DNA of 64,000 nucleotides from Actinacidiphila paucisporea. GTDB taxonomy: Bacteria; Actinomycetota; Actinomycetes; Streptomycetales; Streptomycetaceae. Position 1 is the first letter of the stretch; each line of letters opens with the position of its first letter. Both the position numbers and the translations under genes were made by a program. The notes beneath the pieces were generated by a model. That model worked only from the letters and a program-made list of their open reading frames with translations. It did not search any database and had not been told where the DNA came from. The stretch covers positions 105,926-169,925 of the forward strand of contig NZ_FRBI01000003.1 of NCBI RefSeq assembly GCF_900142575.1, written 5' to 3'. Shown one piece after another: positions 34,862 to 43,243 of the stretch.

Positions 34862-35182
34862 ATGTCGAACGTCGCGATCGTCCGGTACCAGACACGCCCG
34901 GGAGCCGCCGCGGAGAACCAGCGGCTGGTCGAGGCGGTGATGGCGGAGCTGAACGAACAGGACCCGGGCGGCCTGCGCTACGCCGCGTTCCGGCTGGACG
35001 ACGGGGTGACCTTCCTGCACGTCGCGGTCACCGGCGACGCGGACAGCCCGCTCGACGGGTCGGCGGCCTTCGCGGCCTTCCAGCAGGGCTTCGCCGACCG
35101 CCTGGTCCCCGGCACCCGCTCGCGGGACACGGCGACGGCGGTCGGCTCGTACGGCTTCCTGCCGGGGGCGCCGCGGCCCTGA
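34862..35182 (+). CDS. Small ABM-like (dimeric alpha/beta barrel) protein
   Basis: This 106-aa protein starts at ATG 34862 after GAAGG. The pattern VAIVRYQTRPGAAAENQRLVEAVMAEL, then GGLRYAAFRLDDGVTFLHV and a terminal helix, resembles the antibiotic-biosynthesis-monooxygenase/dimeric barrel fold. It lies 76 nt after the MFS gene in the same direction and may be co-expressed. The enzymatic role is not evident. Confidence 0.75.
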   Translation: MSNVAIVRYQTRPGAAAENQRLVEAVMAELNEQDPGGLRYAAFRLDDGVTFLHVAVTGDADSPLDGSAAFAAFQQGFADRLVPGTRSRDTATAVGSYGFLPGAPRP

Positions 35183-35224
35183 CCGGTCCACGGCCTGCGC
35201 GACGGCCGCGCCCGGCTGCTCGGC

Positions 35225-35428
35225 TCAGCCCTGGCGCGGCCGTTCGAAGGTCAGCAGCAGGCCCTCGACGGCGCCGGGGCCTATCCGGCCCTTCACGTCG
35301 GCCGCGGTGACGGCCTTCAGGGCCCAGCCCTCGGACGCGTGCTTGTTGAGGGTCTTCTCCAGCTTGTCGCCGTCGAGCGCGTCGCCGATCAGCGACTCGC
35401 GGAAGGAGACGACCTTGTACTCGTACAT
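35225..35428 (-). CDS. DUF4177 domain-containing protein
   Basis: This 67-aa protein starts at ATG 35428, preceded by GAGGA. It has the DUF4177 pattern: MYEYKVV at the N-terminus, LEKTLNKHASEGWALKAV in the middle and a C-terminal strand LLLTFERP. The function of the family is unknown. It is convergent with the ABM-like gene, which ends 42 bp away. Confidence 0.88.
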   Translation of the reverse strand: MYEYKVVSFRESLIGDALDGDKLEKTLNKHASEGWALKAVTAADVKGRIGPGAVEGLLLTFERPRQG

Positions 35429-35553
35429 GTGCTGTCCTCGCTCGGGTCCGTTGTGCCTCTACGATCTTCCGCCCTGCGCATCCGCGGGCCCTGCGTGGAC
35501 GGTCCGCGGACGGTCGTGCGTCCGGACAGCCAACCACGGGCGCCCGTACGCCG

Positions 35554-36831
35554 TCAGGCCGCCCCCGCGGCCGGGGCCGGTCCCGCGGGCCGCCCGAGCG
35601 GGATGTCGCGCATCCGGCGCAGCGGCGAGAAGAACAGCCACAGGCCCGCGCAGCAGCCGCCGGACACCGCGATCCACAAGGTGGTGCGGACGCCGAGCGC
35701 GGACGCGAGCGCCCCGCCGGTGAGGCCGCCGAGCGGCAGGGTGCCCCAGGTGGTCCAGCGGGCCGCGGCGCTCACCCGGCCGAGCAGGTCGGGCGGGCAG
35801 GTCGCCTGCCGGTAGCTGACCAGCGAGATGCCGGTGACGGTCGAGGCGAAGGTCCAGGAGATCCAGCCCGCCCCGAACAGCAGCGCCGACCAGCCGCGCC
35901 CTGCCAGCGGGATCAGCAGCCCGGGCAGCGACAGCACGGTCATCGCGACCCAGCTGATCCGCGCCGAACCCACCCGCCGGGCCAGCGGCTTGGCCGCCAT
36001 CCCGCCCGCGACCCCGCCGACCGCGCCCAGCGCGAGCAGCAGCCCGACCAGCCCGGGACGCAGGTGCAGCGTGCGGACGAGGAAGACCGGGCCGAGGGTC
36101 TCCACCATGACCACGAAGAAGTTGGCGGTGCCGTTGAAGGCCACCCCGTTGCGCAGGATCGGGTCCCTGACCACGTGGGCCAGGCCCGCGCCGATCTGCG
36201 CCCGCAGGCCGGTCCTGGGGCCGGCTTTTGCCCTGCGCGGCTCCCGGGTGCGTATCGCGGCGAGCGAGACGGCGGAGAGGGCGAAGGACAGCGCGTCCGC
36301 GGTCATCGCGGCCGCGGCCCCGACCAGCGTCACCAGCACCGCCCCCGCCCCCGGGCCGGCGACCTGCGCGGCCGACTGCGAGGCGGCGAGCCTTCCGTTG
36401 CCGTCCATCAGCTGCTCGCGGTCCAGCAGGGTCGGCAGATAGGCCTGGTAGGCGACGGAGAAGAAGACGGACAGCACGCCGGACGCGAGCGCGACACCGT
36501 ACAGCTGCCCCAGGCTCAGCACCCCCGCCGCGTGCGCGACCGGCACCGAGCCGACGACGCCGAGCAGCCCGAGATTGCACCCGATCATCAGCCGCCGCTT
36601 CGCGACCCGGTCCACCACGGCCCCCGCGGGCAGCGCCACCAGCAGATACGCGCTCGTCGCCGCCGCCGACAGCAGCCCCACCTGGAAGGCACTGGCCTTC
36701 AGCACCACGACGGCCACCAGCGGCAGCGCCAGCACGGAGATCTGCGACCCGACCTCGCTGACGGTCTGGCCGCCCCACAGCAGCAGGAAGTCCCTCTGAC
36801 GGCGGAGCGGTTCTGCTGCGTTGACGGCCAC
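35554..36831 (-). CDS. MFS transporter, DHA3-like (macrolide-efflux type)
   Basis: This 425-aa membrane protein is placed at GTG 36831; an ATG at 36894 is an alternative, and neither has a strong ribosome site. About 12 hydrophobic segments are seen, with LLLWGGQTVSEVGSQISVLALPLVAV at the N-terminus and ALPAGAVVDRVAKRRLMIGCN matching motif A of the DHA3/MefA-like group. It probably exports small hydrophobic molecules. The open frame continues upstream, antisense to the gene remnant at 36880-37298, but loses membrane character. Confidence 0.88.
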   Translation of the reverse strand: MAVNAAEPLRRQRDFLLLWGGQTVSEVGSQISVLALPLVAVVVLKASAFQVGLLSAAATSAYLLVALPAGAVVDRVAKRRLMIGCNLGLLGVVGSVPVAHAAGVLSLGQLYGVALASGVLSVFFSVAYQAYLPTLLDREQLMDGNGRLAASQSAAQVAGPGAGAVLVTLVGAAAAMTADALSFALSAVSLAAIRTREPRRAKAGPRTGLRAQIGAGLAHVVRDPILRNGVAFNGTANFFVVMVETLGPVFLVRTLHLRPGLVGLLLALGAVGGVAGGMAAKPLARRVGSARISWVAMTVLSLPGLLIPLAGRGWSALLFGAGWISWTFASTVTGISLVSYRQATCPPDLLGRVSAAARWTTWGTLPLGGLTGGALASALGVRTTLWIAVSGGCCAGLWLFFSPLRRMRDIPLGRPAGPAPAAGAA

Positions 36832-36879
36832 CGTCCCGATGCTCGCACCGGCCGTGCGGAGCCGTCCACGTCTGTTTCC

Positions 36880-37298
36880 CGCGCGCGCAACCATCCGCGG
36901 CGACCGGCCGTCTCGGCTGGCGAGGAACTGCGCCTGCCGACCACCGGCAACCGCAACGGCACGCTCGACGCGGCCTGGACCGGCCGCCCGGTCACCGTCC
37001 CCTTCCCGGCCGGCCGGCCGTACGAATTCCGCATCGTGTCCGGCACCGGCCGCGGGAGCGAACTGGCCCTCCCGGTGACGGCCGCCTGCCTCGCCTGGAC
37101 CGGCCTCGTCGTCCGCCTCGCCGTCACCGGCATCGGCTGGGCCCCCATCGGTAGCGGCGCCCTGGTCGCCACCCTGATGACCTGGGGTGCCGTCGCCCAG
37201 TGCGCCGCGAGGCGAGCCGCCGCAAGGCCCTGCTGTCGACCGCGCAGGAGGCCCGCGCCCGGGTGGTGGCCTCCCTCCGGTCCACCCGCCACGGGTGA
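36880..37298 (+). pseudogene. Remnant of a small membrane protein gene
   Basis: On the plus strand this gap carries protein-like sequence without a start. GEELRLPTTGNRNGTLDAAW and PVTVPFPAGRPYEFRIVSG are followed by two hydrophobic segments (CLAWTGLVVRLAVTGIG and LVATLMTWGAVAQ). The sense reading then shifts frame at about 37205 into a basic helical tail (REASRRKALLSTAQEARARV) that stops at 37298. It looks like a frameshifted, 5'-truncated gene overlapping the start of the opposite MFS gene. It could be chance coding-like sequence. Confidence 0.35.
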
Positions 37299-37447
37299 TG
37301 CTGGTGGGCGTCGCGCTGCTGGGGTGAGCACGGCCACGTCGCACGGTCGCGGCGGGCGGCTGCCGGACGGGAGGGCGCCCCGGGGGGGCGCCGCGTCCGG
37401 CGGCCGGTACCTGCCGGCGGACGCGGCGCACCCGGGGAGCGACGGCG

Positions 37448-38194
37448 TCACACCGTGCCGTTCTCCCACCACCAGGCGCGGCCCAGGTCCGCCCGGCTGT
37501 CGACGTGCTGGTGGTCCGTGTTGTAGGTCTCCAGGCCGGAGAAGCCGCAGGTCTCGGCCTTCTGGTAGACGGTCTTGTTGGCGACGCCGGGGACGTCGAG
37601 GTCGGCGGCGGTGCCGTAGAGGTGCATGCTGTCGCTCGCGCCGCCGATGTCGGCGTTGTGCGCGATGCTGCGGAAGCCGGAGTTGACGGTGATGGGCACG
37701 TTGCCCAGCTTCTTGCGGAGGGCTTCGAGCTTGTACATCGCGCGGCGGGCGTTCTCCTTGGCGGCGGCCGCGCTGACCTTGCCGCCGTCGAAGGTACCGC
37801 TCACGCGGTCGGTGAACTCGCTGAAGTTGAAGTGGGAGGTCGAACCGTCGGACTGCTGGAGGGCGTTGAGCTGCGCCTGCGTGGCGGGGCCGACGACGCC
37901 GTCGGACGACAGGCCGTACGCGGACTGGAAGAGGCGGACCGCGGCGGCGGTGCCGGCGCCGAAGTCCCCGTCGAGGGCCACCCGCGTGTGGCCGGGGCTG
38001 CTGGTGGGCCAGCCGGCGACGCGGATCTGGAGTTCGGTGACGTCGGCGCCGGTCATCCCCTGCGAGAGGGTGCGCGACCAGGAGTAGGCGTAGGCCGAGC
38101 CGGAGAGCAGTACCGGTCCGAGGGCCACGCCGGCGCCTGCGGCCAGCGATCCGCGCAGCAGGGTACGGCGGTTGAACGGGGATGAGGACGTCAT
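37448..38194 (-). CDS. Secreted peptidoglycan-binding M15-type peptidase
   Basis: This 248-aa protein starts at ATG 38194, with AAAGGGA upstream. A Tat signal (NRRTLLRGSLAAGAGVALG, cleavage after SAYA) leads to a PG_binding_1 repeat (GMTGADVTELQIRVAGW through GVVGPATQAQL). A Peptidase_M15_3 domain follows, with the zinc-site motifs SMHLYGTAADLDV and HQHVD. The predicted role is carboxypeptidase- or endopeptidase-like hydrolysis of peptidoglycan peptide stems outside the cell. It stands alone between the remnant and the GNAT gene. Confidence 0.9.
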   Translation of the reverse strand: MTSSSPFNRRTLLRGSLAAGAGVALGPVLLSGSAYAYSWSRTLSQGMTGADVTELQIRVAGWPTSSPGHTRVALDGDFGAGTAAAVRLFQSAYGLSSDGVVGPATQAQLNALQQSDGSTSHFNFSEFTDRVSGTFDGGKVSAAAAKENARRAMYKLEALRKKLGNVPITVNSGFRSIAHNADIGGASDSMHLYGTAADLDVPGVANKTVYQKAETCGFSGLETYNTDHQHVDSRADLGRAWWWENGTV

Positions 38195-38306
38195 CGTTGT
38201 CCCTTTCGGTTACCGGATGGTCTCCGGCCTGGTCCGTGCCTGCCGCGGTCGCGGCGGACCCAGCATGCCGTCGGGGCGGGAGGTACTCAAGAGGCGCGGG
38301 AGGCCG

Positions 38307-38828
38307 TCACTGACCGGCGTCCGCCGCACCTGGCCGCCCGGTGAACTCCGCAAGGCCGCGGGCGAACAACAGCCCCGGCCGCCCGGAGAATTGCCGCTCC
38401 CCGACGAGGCGGAAGCCCGTACGCGCCAGCACCGCCTGCGACGCCGCGTTGTCGAGCGTGGTCCCCGCCCACAGCTCGGTCAGCCCGTAGCTGTTGGCGG
38501 CGATCCCGCACAACTCCCGTACGGCCCAGGTGGCCAGGCCCGCCCCGGCCGCCCGCTCGGCGATCCGGTACCCGAGTTCGGCCGACCCCTCCGCCGCGTC
38601 CATGAGGTTGATCCGCCCCAGCACCTCGCCTCCGGCGCCGACCACGACGTGGAAGTAGCAGACCCCGGCCTCCTGTTCGGCCAGCAGCGCCCGCATCCGC
38701 TCGTCGAACCGGGCGAAGAAGTCGTCCCCGCGGTCGGGGACGGACACGGCGAAGTAGCCCCGGTTCTCCCGTTCGAAGGCGAGCAGGGCGGCGGCGTGGT
38801 CGGGCCTGAGCAGCTGGATTTCGGGCAT
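38307..38828 (-). CDS. GNAT acetyltransferase, RimJ/RimL type
   Basis: This 173-aa protein starts at ATG 38828. GNAT core: IQLLRPDHAAALLAFE at the N-terminus, YFHVVVGAGGEVLGRINL, ELGYRIAERAAGAGLATWAV forming the acetyl-CoA loop, and ASQAVLARTGFRLVGE near the C-terminus. It resembles ribosomal-protein N-acetyltransferase-like enzymes; the acceptor is unknown. TATATT ends seven bases before the ATG with no Shine-Dalgarno, so translation is probably leaderless. Confidence 0.88.
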   Translation of the reverse strand: MPEIQLLRPDHAAALLAFERENRGYFAVSVPDRGDDFFARFDERMRALLAEQEAGVCYFHVVVGAGGEVLGRINLMDAAEGSAELGYRIAERAAGAGLATWAVRELCGIAANSYGLTELWAGTTLDNAASQAVLARTGFRLVGERQFSGRPGLLFARGLAEFTGRPGAADAGQ

Positions 38829-38835
38829 GCCCGCG

Positions 38836-38841
38836 AATATA
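38836..38841 (-). promoter_or_regulatory. -10 hexamer with leaderless geometry at the GNAT gene
   Basis: TATATT (38841-38836, minus strand) stands out in a very GC-rich surrounding and is followed by 7 nt and the ATG at 38828. Confidence 0.55.
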
Positions 38842-38882
38842 GGAAAGGCCTCGCGGCGCGCGCGAGCCGTTTGACGCGCGCC

Positions 38883-39494
38883 TCAGCCCTTGTCGGCGGT
38901 CGCCCAGGTGAGGAGTTGGGCGGTGTCCAGCTCGATGTCGACGGGTGCGGGGAGGATGACGGTCTTCCCGAAGGGGACGGTGACCTTCTTCTCGTAGACG
39001 CCGTTGCCCGGCTCGCTGTGGACGGTGATCTCACGGGTGTCGCGGTCGATGAGCAGGAACACGGGGATGCCGGCCTCGGCGTAGGCACGCGGCTTGTCGA
39101 TACGGTCGCGCTGCGTCGTGTCGCGGTCGAAGGACGTGACCTCCAGGGTCATGAGCACACCGTCGGGCTCGGCCCACTCGCCGGCACCGACAAAATGCCC
39201 GATCGGCGCGAGGGTCCCGTCCGGAATCGCTCGCCCATGACGATACGTCTCCACCTTGAGCCCCAGCCCTACGTGGACGATCCATTGCGGCTTCCGCTGC
39301 ATGCACTGCTGGACCAGCCACATTGTCATTGCCGTGTGAAGCCCGTCCGGCACAGCCTTGACCCCCAGTTTTCCGCCGATGAGCTCCAGCCGGAGCCCTT
39401 CGCTCTCTCGTGCCGCGACGGACGCCAGGCGCTCGAACTCCGCCGGCTCCAGCGCGTGAACATGGGACTGCGGCCGGTCGTCCACAGCGGTCAC
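38883..39494 (-). CDS. Uma2 family (PD-(D/E)xK-fold) protein
   Basis: This 203-aa protein starts at GTG 39494 with GGGAGG upstream. It shows the Uma2/DUF820 pattern: RLELIGGKLGVKAVPDGLH, then AIPDGTLAP, WAEPDGVLMTLEVTSFDRDT and KPRAYAEAGIPVFLLIDRDT. The Asp and Glu-Val residues align with the PD-(D/E)xK nuclease core. Such genes are multicopy in streptomycetes and cyanobacteria, and their activity is unproven. A TAGGAT box at 39540-39535 gives a plausible -10 for a short leader. Confidence 0.9.
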   Translation of the reverse strand: MTAVDDRPQSHVHALEPAEFERLASVAARESEGLRLELIGGKLGVKAVPDGLHTAMTMWLVQQCMQRKPQWIVHVGLGLKVETYRHGRAIPDGTLAPIGHFVGAGEWAEPDGVLMTLEVTSFDRDTTQRDRIDKPRAYAEAGIPVFLLIDRDTREITVHSEPGNGVYEKKVTVPFGKTVILPAPVDIELDTAQLLTWATADKG

Positions 39495-39659
39495 CCGTAC
39501 CTCCCTGTGTCCGGTTCTTCACGCTCGGTTCGTCATCCTATCGGATCATGGAACCGACCGTGACCGGATGATCACACTCGACGTTGTGATGCGCTTCTGC
39601 GCGTGGAATTCGAGCGTAGCCGCCGCGCGGCCCCGGTCGCGGCGCCGCGCTCGGCGCGG

Positions 39660-40166
39660 CTATGCGCCGACCGTGCCGTCGACGGCCTCGCGGAGGAGGT
39701 CGGCGTGGCCGTTGTGGCGGCCGTACTCGAGGATGACGTGGACCATGATCGTCCGCAGGGAGACGTCCTCCTGGGCGCGGGAGTTGTGGACGACCACGTC
39801 GAGGTCCGGGGCCGCGGCCTCGATACGGCGGGCGTGGGTGATCTCGGACTGCCAGGCCTGGAAGGCCTCCGCGCGGGTGGACCCGGTGGCGTCGTAGGCG
39901 ACCTGGAAGTCCATCGCGTCGGACCAGACGAGCGGGATGTCCTCGCCGCCGACGATCCGGCGGAACCAGGCGCGTTCGACCTCGGCCATGTGCCGTACGA
40001 GACCGAGCAGGCTGAGCGTCGACGGCTGCACGGACCGCCGCCGCAACTCCTCGTCCGTCAGGCCCTCGCACTTCATGGCGAGCGTCGCCCGGTGGTGGTC
40101 GAGGAAGCCGCGCAGCGTCTCGCGCTCGCCGGCGATGGAGGGGGGCCAGGGGCGTTCTGTGGTCAT
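39660..40166 (-). CDS. DinB/DUF664 family protein
   Basis: This 168-aa protein starts at ATG 40166. It is a four-helix bundle of the DUF664/DinB superfamily: GERETLRGFLDHHRATLAMKCEGL, LGLVRHMAEVERAWFRRIV and IMVHVILEYGRHNGHADLLRE, with His residues in the positions used for metal binding. Members are probably thiol- (mycothiol- or bacillithiol-) dependent transferases; the substrate is unknown. CACAAT ends six bases before the ATG, an imperfect version of the leaderless arrangement seen at neighbours. Confidence 0.85.
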   Translation of the reverse strand: MTTERPWPPSIAGERETLRGFLDHHRATLAMKCEGLTDEELRRRSVQPSTLSLLGLVRHMAEVERAWFRRIVGGEDIPLVWSDAMDFQVAYDATGSTRAEAFQAWQSEITHARRIEAAAPDLDVVVHNSRAQEDVSLRTIMVHVILEYGRHNGHADLLREAVDGTVGA

Positions 40167-40457
40167 CGGCCCATTGTGGCCGACGCCCCCGTGCCGTCCG
40201 GTCCCGGCGAAGCGGCGCCGAAAACCGGCGGGTGCGGCCGGCGGCCGTCCCTGGGCTCGGCCGGATGCGACGACGCTGCTGCTCCTCGCGGGGGCGTCGC
40301 TGCCGCCGGAGCCGGCCTGGCCGGCCTCGCCGGTCCGGTCGATGCGGGACATGTCCGACCGGAAGGCGTACGCCTGAGGGCTGTCCGCCTCCCCGGTCCT
40401 TCGAACCCCGTACGAAAAGCGGCCTGCCCGGTTAGCCTGTTCCCAGGGGGGATCACC

Positions 40458-40943
40458 ATGACGTCCAGGTATCACCGCGGCGCGGCGCTGCTGCTCGCCG
40501 CCGTACCACTGCTCGCACTCACCGCGTGCTCCGGCGCGTCGCACGCGTCGCCCGCGCCGCCACCGGCCACGAAGCACACGGCCCAGCGCGGTACCGCGCC
40601 CGCCGAGCCCGACCTGCACGAGGCGGCCCGGCCCGCGCTGGCCCTGGTCGGCGAGTGGATACCCGAGGACTTCACCGACGCCCCGACGTCTTCCGGCTAC
40701 TTCTGGGCCTCTGCGCCCGCCACAGGTGTCGACGACAGGGCACCGGGACGGCATCTCCTGCAGATCGCGTGCTCGGGCAACGGCGGGATCGTCGTCCAGA
40801 TGACCGCCCACGCTCCGTACAAGAAGGTCACTTGCGGCGACAAGGCCACCGGGTTCCCCTACACCGGGGCGATCAGCGCCTACGTGGGCGGCGCGGCGGC
40901 GAACCGCGGGATCGTCGCCTGGCGCATCCTCAACGCCACATAG
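40458..40943 (+). CDS. Hypothetical lipoprotein
   Basis: This 161-aa protein starts at ATG 40458 after GGGGGG. It carries a lipoprotein signal peptide ending LTAC, a Ser/Pro/Ala-rich linker, and a small domain with two conserved-looking cysteines (LLQIACSGNG, YKKVTCGDKATG) that could form a disulphide. A TAGCCT box about 25 bp upstream may be its -10 element. The function is unknown. The 291-bp gap 40167-40457 before it holds no other gene. Confidence 0.75.
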   Translation: MTSRYHRGAALLLAAVPLLALTACSGASHASPAPPPATKHTAQRGTAPAEPDLHEAARPALALVGEWIPEDFTDAPTSSGYFWASAPATGVDDRAPGRHLLQIACSGNGGIVVQMTAHAPYKKVTCGDKATGFPYTGAISAYVGGAAANRGIVAWRILNAT

Positions 40944-40986
40944 GCCCCTGCGTCGTGGCGGCAGCGCCGGGTGGGCCGCCCGGCGC

Positions 40987-41418
40987 TCACTGCCTGCCGA
41001 GGATCATCCACTTCGCCGGCTCGGCGACCGGCTCGAAGCCCACCTTCGCGTAGACCGCGTGCGCGTCGGCCGTGGCCAGCATGACGCGGCGCAGCTCGTA
41101 CGGCGCGAGGTGATCGCGTACGGCGGCGACCAGACCCGTCCCGATCCCCTTCCCGCGGGCGGCGGGAGCGACGTAGACGTCGCAGAGCCACGCGAAGGTG
41201 GCGCGGTCGGTGACGACCCGCGCATAGGCGAGCTGCGCGCCGGAGACGCTGTCATAGACCCCGAAGTTGAGCGATCCCGCGAGGGAGGCGTCGACCTTGT
41301 CGCGCGTCACCCCGCGGGCCCAGTAGGAGTCCAGTGAAAGCCACTGGTGGATCAGCGCGGCGTCGAGTCGCGCGGGGTCGGTGGATACCTCGTAGCCGTC
41401 CGGCAGTTCTTGGCTCAT
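40987..41418 (-). CDS. GNAT family acetyltransferase
   Basis: This 143-aa protein is taken from ATG 41418; an ATG four codons upstream is an alternative. The GNAT signature is clear: ATFAWLCDVYVAPAARGKGIGTGLV with the acetyl-CoA pyrophosphate loop, then RRVMLATADAHAVYAKVGFEPV. The N-terminal segment (DAALIHQWLSLDSYWARGVTR) is typical of small actinomycete GNATs of unknown substrate. It is convergent with the lipoprotein gene. Confidence 0.88.
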   Translation of the reverse strand: MSQELPDGYEVSTDPARLDAALIHQWLSLDSYWARGVTRDKVDASLAGSLNFGVYDSVSGAQLAYARVVTDRATFAWLCDVYVAPAARGKGIGTGLVAAVRDHLAPYELRRVMLATADAHAVYAKVGFEPVAEPAKWMILGRQ

Positions 41419-41479
41419 CCCCGCACCCAACCAGTCCCGGCGAGGGTCCGGCCAGCCGTTTTCCCCCGCGGGAAGGCTC

Positions 41480-42295
41480 TTACGACCCCGCGGCGGCCAA
41501 CTGCCTGAAGGCGGAAGGGACCCCGGGCGGGGAGAGGCAGACGAAGAGATGGTGGCCCGGGGTCGGGAGGGCCAGGGCGGTGTAGCGGAGGGTGTCCGCG
41601 GCCACCTGCGGGTGGCGCACCCGCAGTTCGCCCTCGCCCGGGGAACCGGCCCGGTGCATCGCCCACACGGCGGCGAATTCCGGGCTCGACGCGGAGAGCC
41701 TGGCCACCAGTCCGGTGAGGTCCGGGTCGCCCGGACGGTCCGCGTGCTGCGTGCGGAGCGCCGCGACCAGTTGGGCGCCGATCGAGGCCGTCGGCTCGCG
41801 GTTGCCGGCGGCGCCGTAAGGGCAGCAGAAGACCTGCCAGAGCAGGTTGCGCTCGTGCGGCGGGCGTTCGGCCAGGCCCGCCATCAGCGCGCTGCCCAGC
41901 GGATTCCAGGCCAGCAGGTCGAAGCGGGGTCCCAGCACGAACGCCGGGGTGTCCGGCAGCGCGTCGAGCAGCGCACGGGCCGCCGCGGTGGCGGGCCGGG
42001 GCGGGGCGGGGGCTTCCCTGCGGCGCGGGGCGGCGATCTCGTGCAGGTACGCGCGTTCGGCGCCGGTGAGCAGCAGGGCCCGCGCGAGGGCATCCAGCAC
42101 CGCGGGGGTCGGGACGCGGGGGCGCCCCTGCTCCAGCCGCGTGTAGTAGTCGGACGAGATGCCCGCGAGGGCGGCCACCTCCTCCCGCCGCAGCCCCGGC
42201 GTCCTGCGCTGCCCGGCCGCCGCCAGCCCCACGTCGGCAGGGGTGAGGCGGGCACGGCGGGCCCGCAGGAAAGCTCCCATCACCGAGTCGGCCAT
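41480..42295 (-). CDS. XRE-family regulator with MmyB-like ligand-binding domain
   Basis: This 271-aa protein starts at ATG 42295. The N-terminal helix-turn-helix (RRTPGLRREEVAALAGISSDYYTRLEQGR) is typical of this actinomycete group. The C-terminal MmyB-like domain (AFVLGPRFDLLAWNPLGSALM, then ADTLRYTALALPTPGHHLFVC) is PAS-like and thought to bind fatty-acid-like ligands. It is divergent from an SDR-like gene, and in this family the regulator commonly controls the neighbouring oxidoreductase. TACCGT ends six bases before the ATG, giving leaderless geometry. Confidence 0.92.
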   Translation of the reverse strand: MADSVMGAFLRARRARLTPADVGLAAAGQRRTPGLRREEVAALAGISSDYYTRLEQGRPRVPTPAVLDALARALLLTGAERAYLHEIAAPRRREAPAPPRPATAAARALLDALPDTPAFVLGPRFDLLAWNPLGSALMAGLAERPPHERNLLWQVFCCPYGAAGNREPTASIGAQLVAALRTQHADRPGDPDLTGLVARLSASSPEFAAVWAMHRAGSPGEGELRVRHPQVAADTLRYTALALPTPGHHLFVCLSPPGVPSAFRQLAAAGS

Positions 42296-42301
42296 ATGCC
42301 A

Positions 42302-42307
42302 ACGGTA
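42302..42307 (-). promoter_or_regulatory. -10 hexamer with leaderless geometry at the XRE regulator
   Basis: TACCGT (42307-42302, minus strand) is followed by 6 nt and the ATG at 42295. No Shine-Dalgarno is present. Confidence 0.5.
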
Positions 42308-42381
42308 GCCGCCGCGCAAGGGGCGTCCCTGGGCCGGGCCGGCCGATGGTGCCGGCCGCGCGCGGCAGGGAGGGTGAGGGT

Positions 42382-43155
42382 ATGGGAATTCTTGAGGGCA
42401 AGGTCACGGTCGTCACCGGCGCCGGCCGGGGTATCGGGGCGGCCGCGGCCCGGTTGTTCGCGGCGGAGGGCGCACGCCTGGTGCTGGCGTCCCGGACCGG
42501 CAGCGAGGTGGCGGCGCTGGCCGCCGAACTGCGCGCGGCGGGCGCCGAGGCGGTGGCCGTGACGGCGGACATCACGACCGCGGAGGGCGCGGAGCGCCCC
42601 GTGGCGGCGGCGATCGAGGCGTACGGCAGGCTGGACGCGGCCTTCGACAACGCGGGCGCCGGGCCGGTGCCCGCCCCGCTGGCCGACCGCGACGAGGACA
42701 CCTGGGACGAGGTGCACGCGCTGAACCTGCGGGGCACCTGGCTGTGCCTGCGCGCCCAGTTGCGCGCGATGGTCGCGGGCGGGCAGGGCGGCGCGATCGT
42801 GGTGAACACCGGCGTCGGCGCGCTGGTCGGCGGGTTCGGCGACGGCACGCAGCAGGCCGCGAAGCACGGGGCGATCGGTCTGGTGAAGGCGGCCACCGCC
42901 GACTACGCGGCGCACGGCATCCGCGTCAACGCCATCGCGCCCGGCGTGGCCCGCACGTCCGCCACCGAGGCCTACTTCGCTCCGGGCCCCGGCTTCGCCG
43001 ACGCGGTCGGCCGGGCGACCCCGCTGGGCCGGGTGGCGGAGGCGGCCGAATTCGCCGAGGCGGCAGCGTGGTTGCTCAGCGACCGCGCCTCGTACGTGAC
43101 CGGCGTGACCCTCCCCGTCGACGGCGGCCTGACCGCCGTCCGCAGCTTCGGCTGA
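42382..43155 (+). CDS. SDR-family protein lacking the canonical catalytic Ser/Tyr
   Basis: This 257-aa protein starts at ATG 42382 with GGGAGGGTGAGGG upstream. The Rossmann nucleotide site is intact (VTGAGRGIGAAAARLF), as are NAG (FDNAGAG) and the C-terminal NAIAPG and YVTGVTLPVDGG. At the active site the usual YxxxK reads QQAAK and the usual Ser position lies in VNTGVGALVGG, so both catalytic side chains are missing. It therefore may not be a conventional alcohol/ketone dehydrogenase; a non-redox or binding role is possible. It is divergent from the XRE regulator. Confidence 0.88.
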   Translation: MGILEGKVTVVTGAGRGIGAAAARLFAAEGARLVLASRTGSEVAALAAELRAAGAEAVAVTADITTAEGAERPVAAAIEAYGRLDAAFDNAGAGPVPAPLADRDEDTWDEVHALNLRGTWLCLRAQLRAMVAGGQGGAIVVNTGVGALVGGFGDGTQQAAKHGAIGLVKAATADYAAHGIRVNAIAPGVARTSATEAYFAPGPGFADAVGRATPLGRVAEAAEFAEAAAWLLSDRASYVTGVTLPVDGGLTAVRSFG

Positions 43156-43243
43156 CCGGTGGCCTGCCGCGCCGCCGCACTCCCCGGCCCATCGCCACTT
43201 CGTCGTAGTGTTCGTGCCCGGCGAGGAGTTGGGGGAAGCGCGC

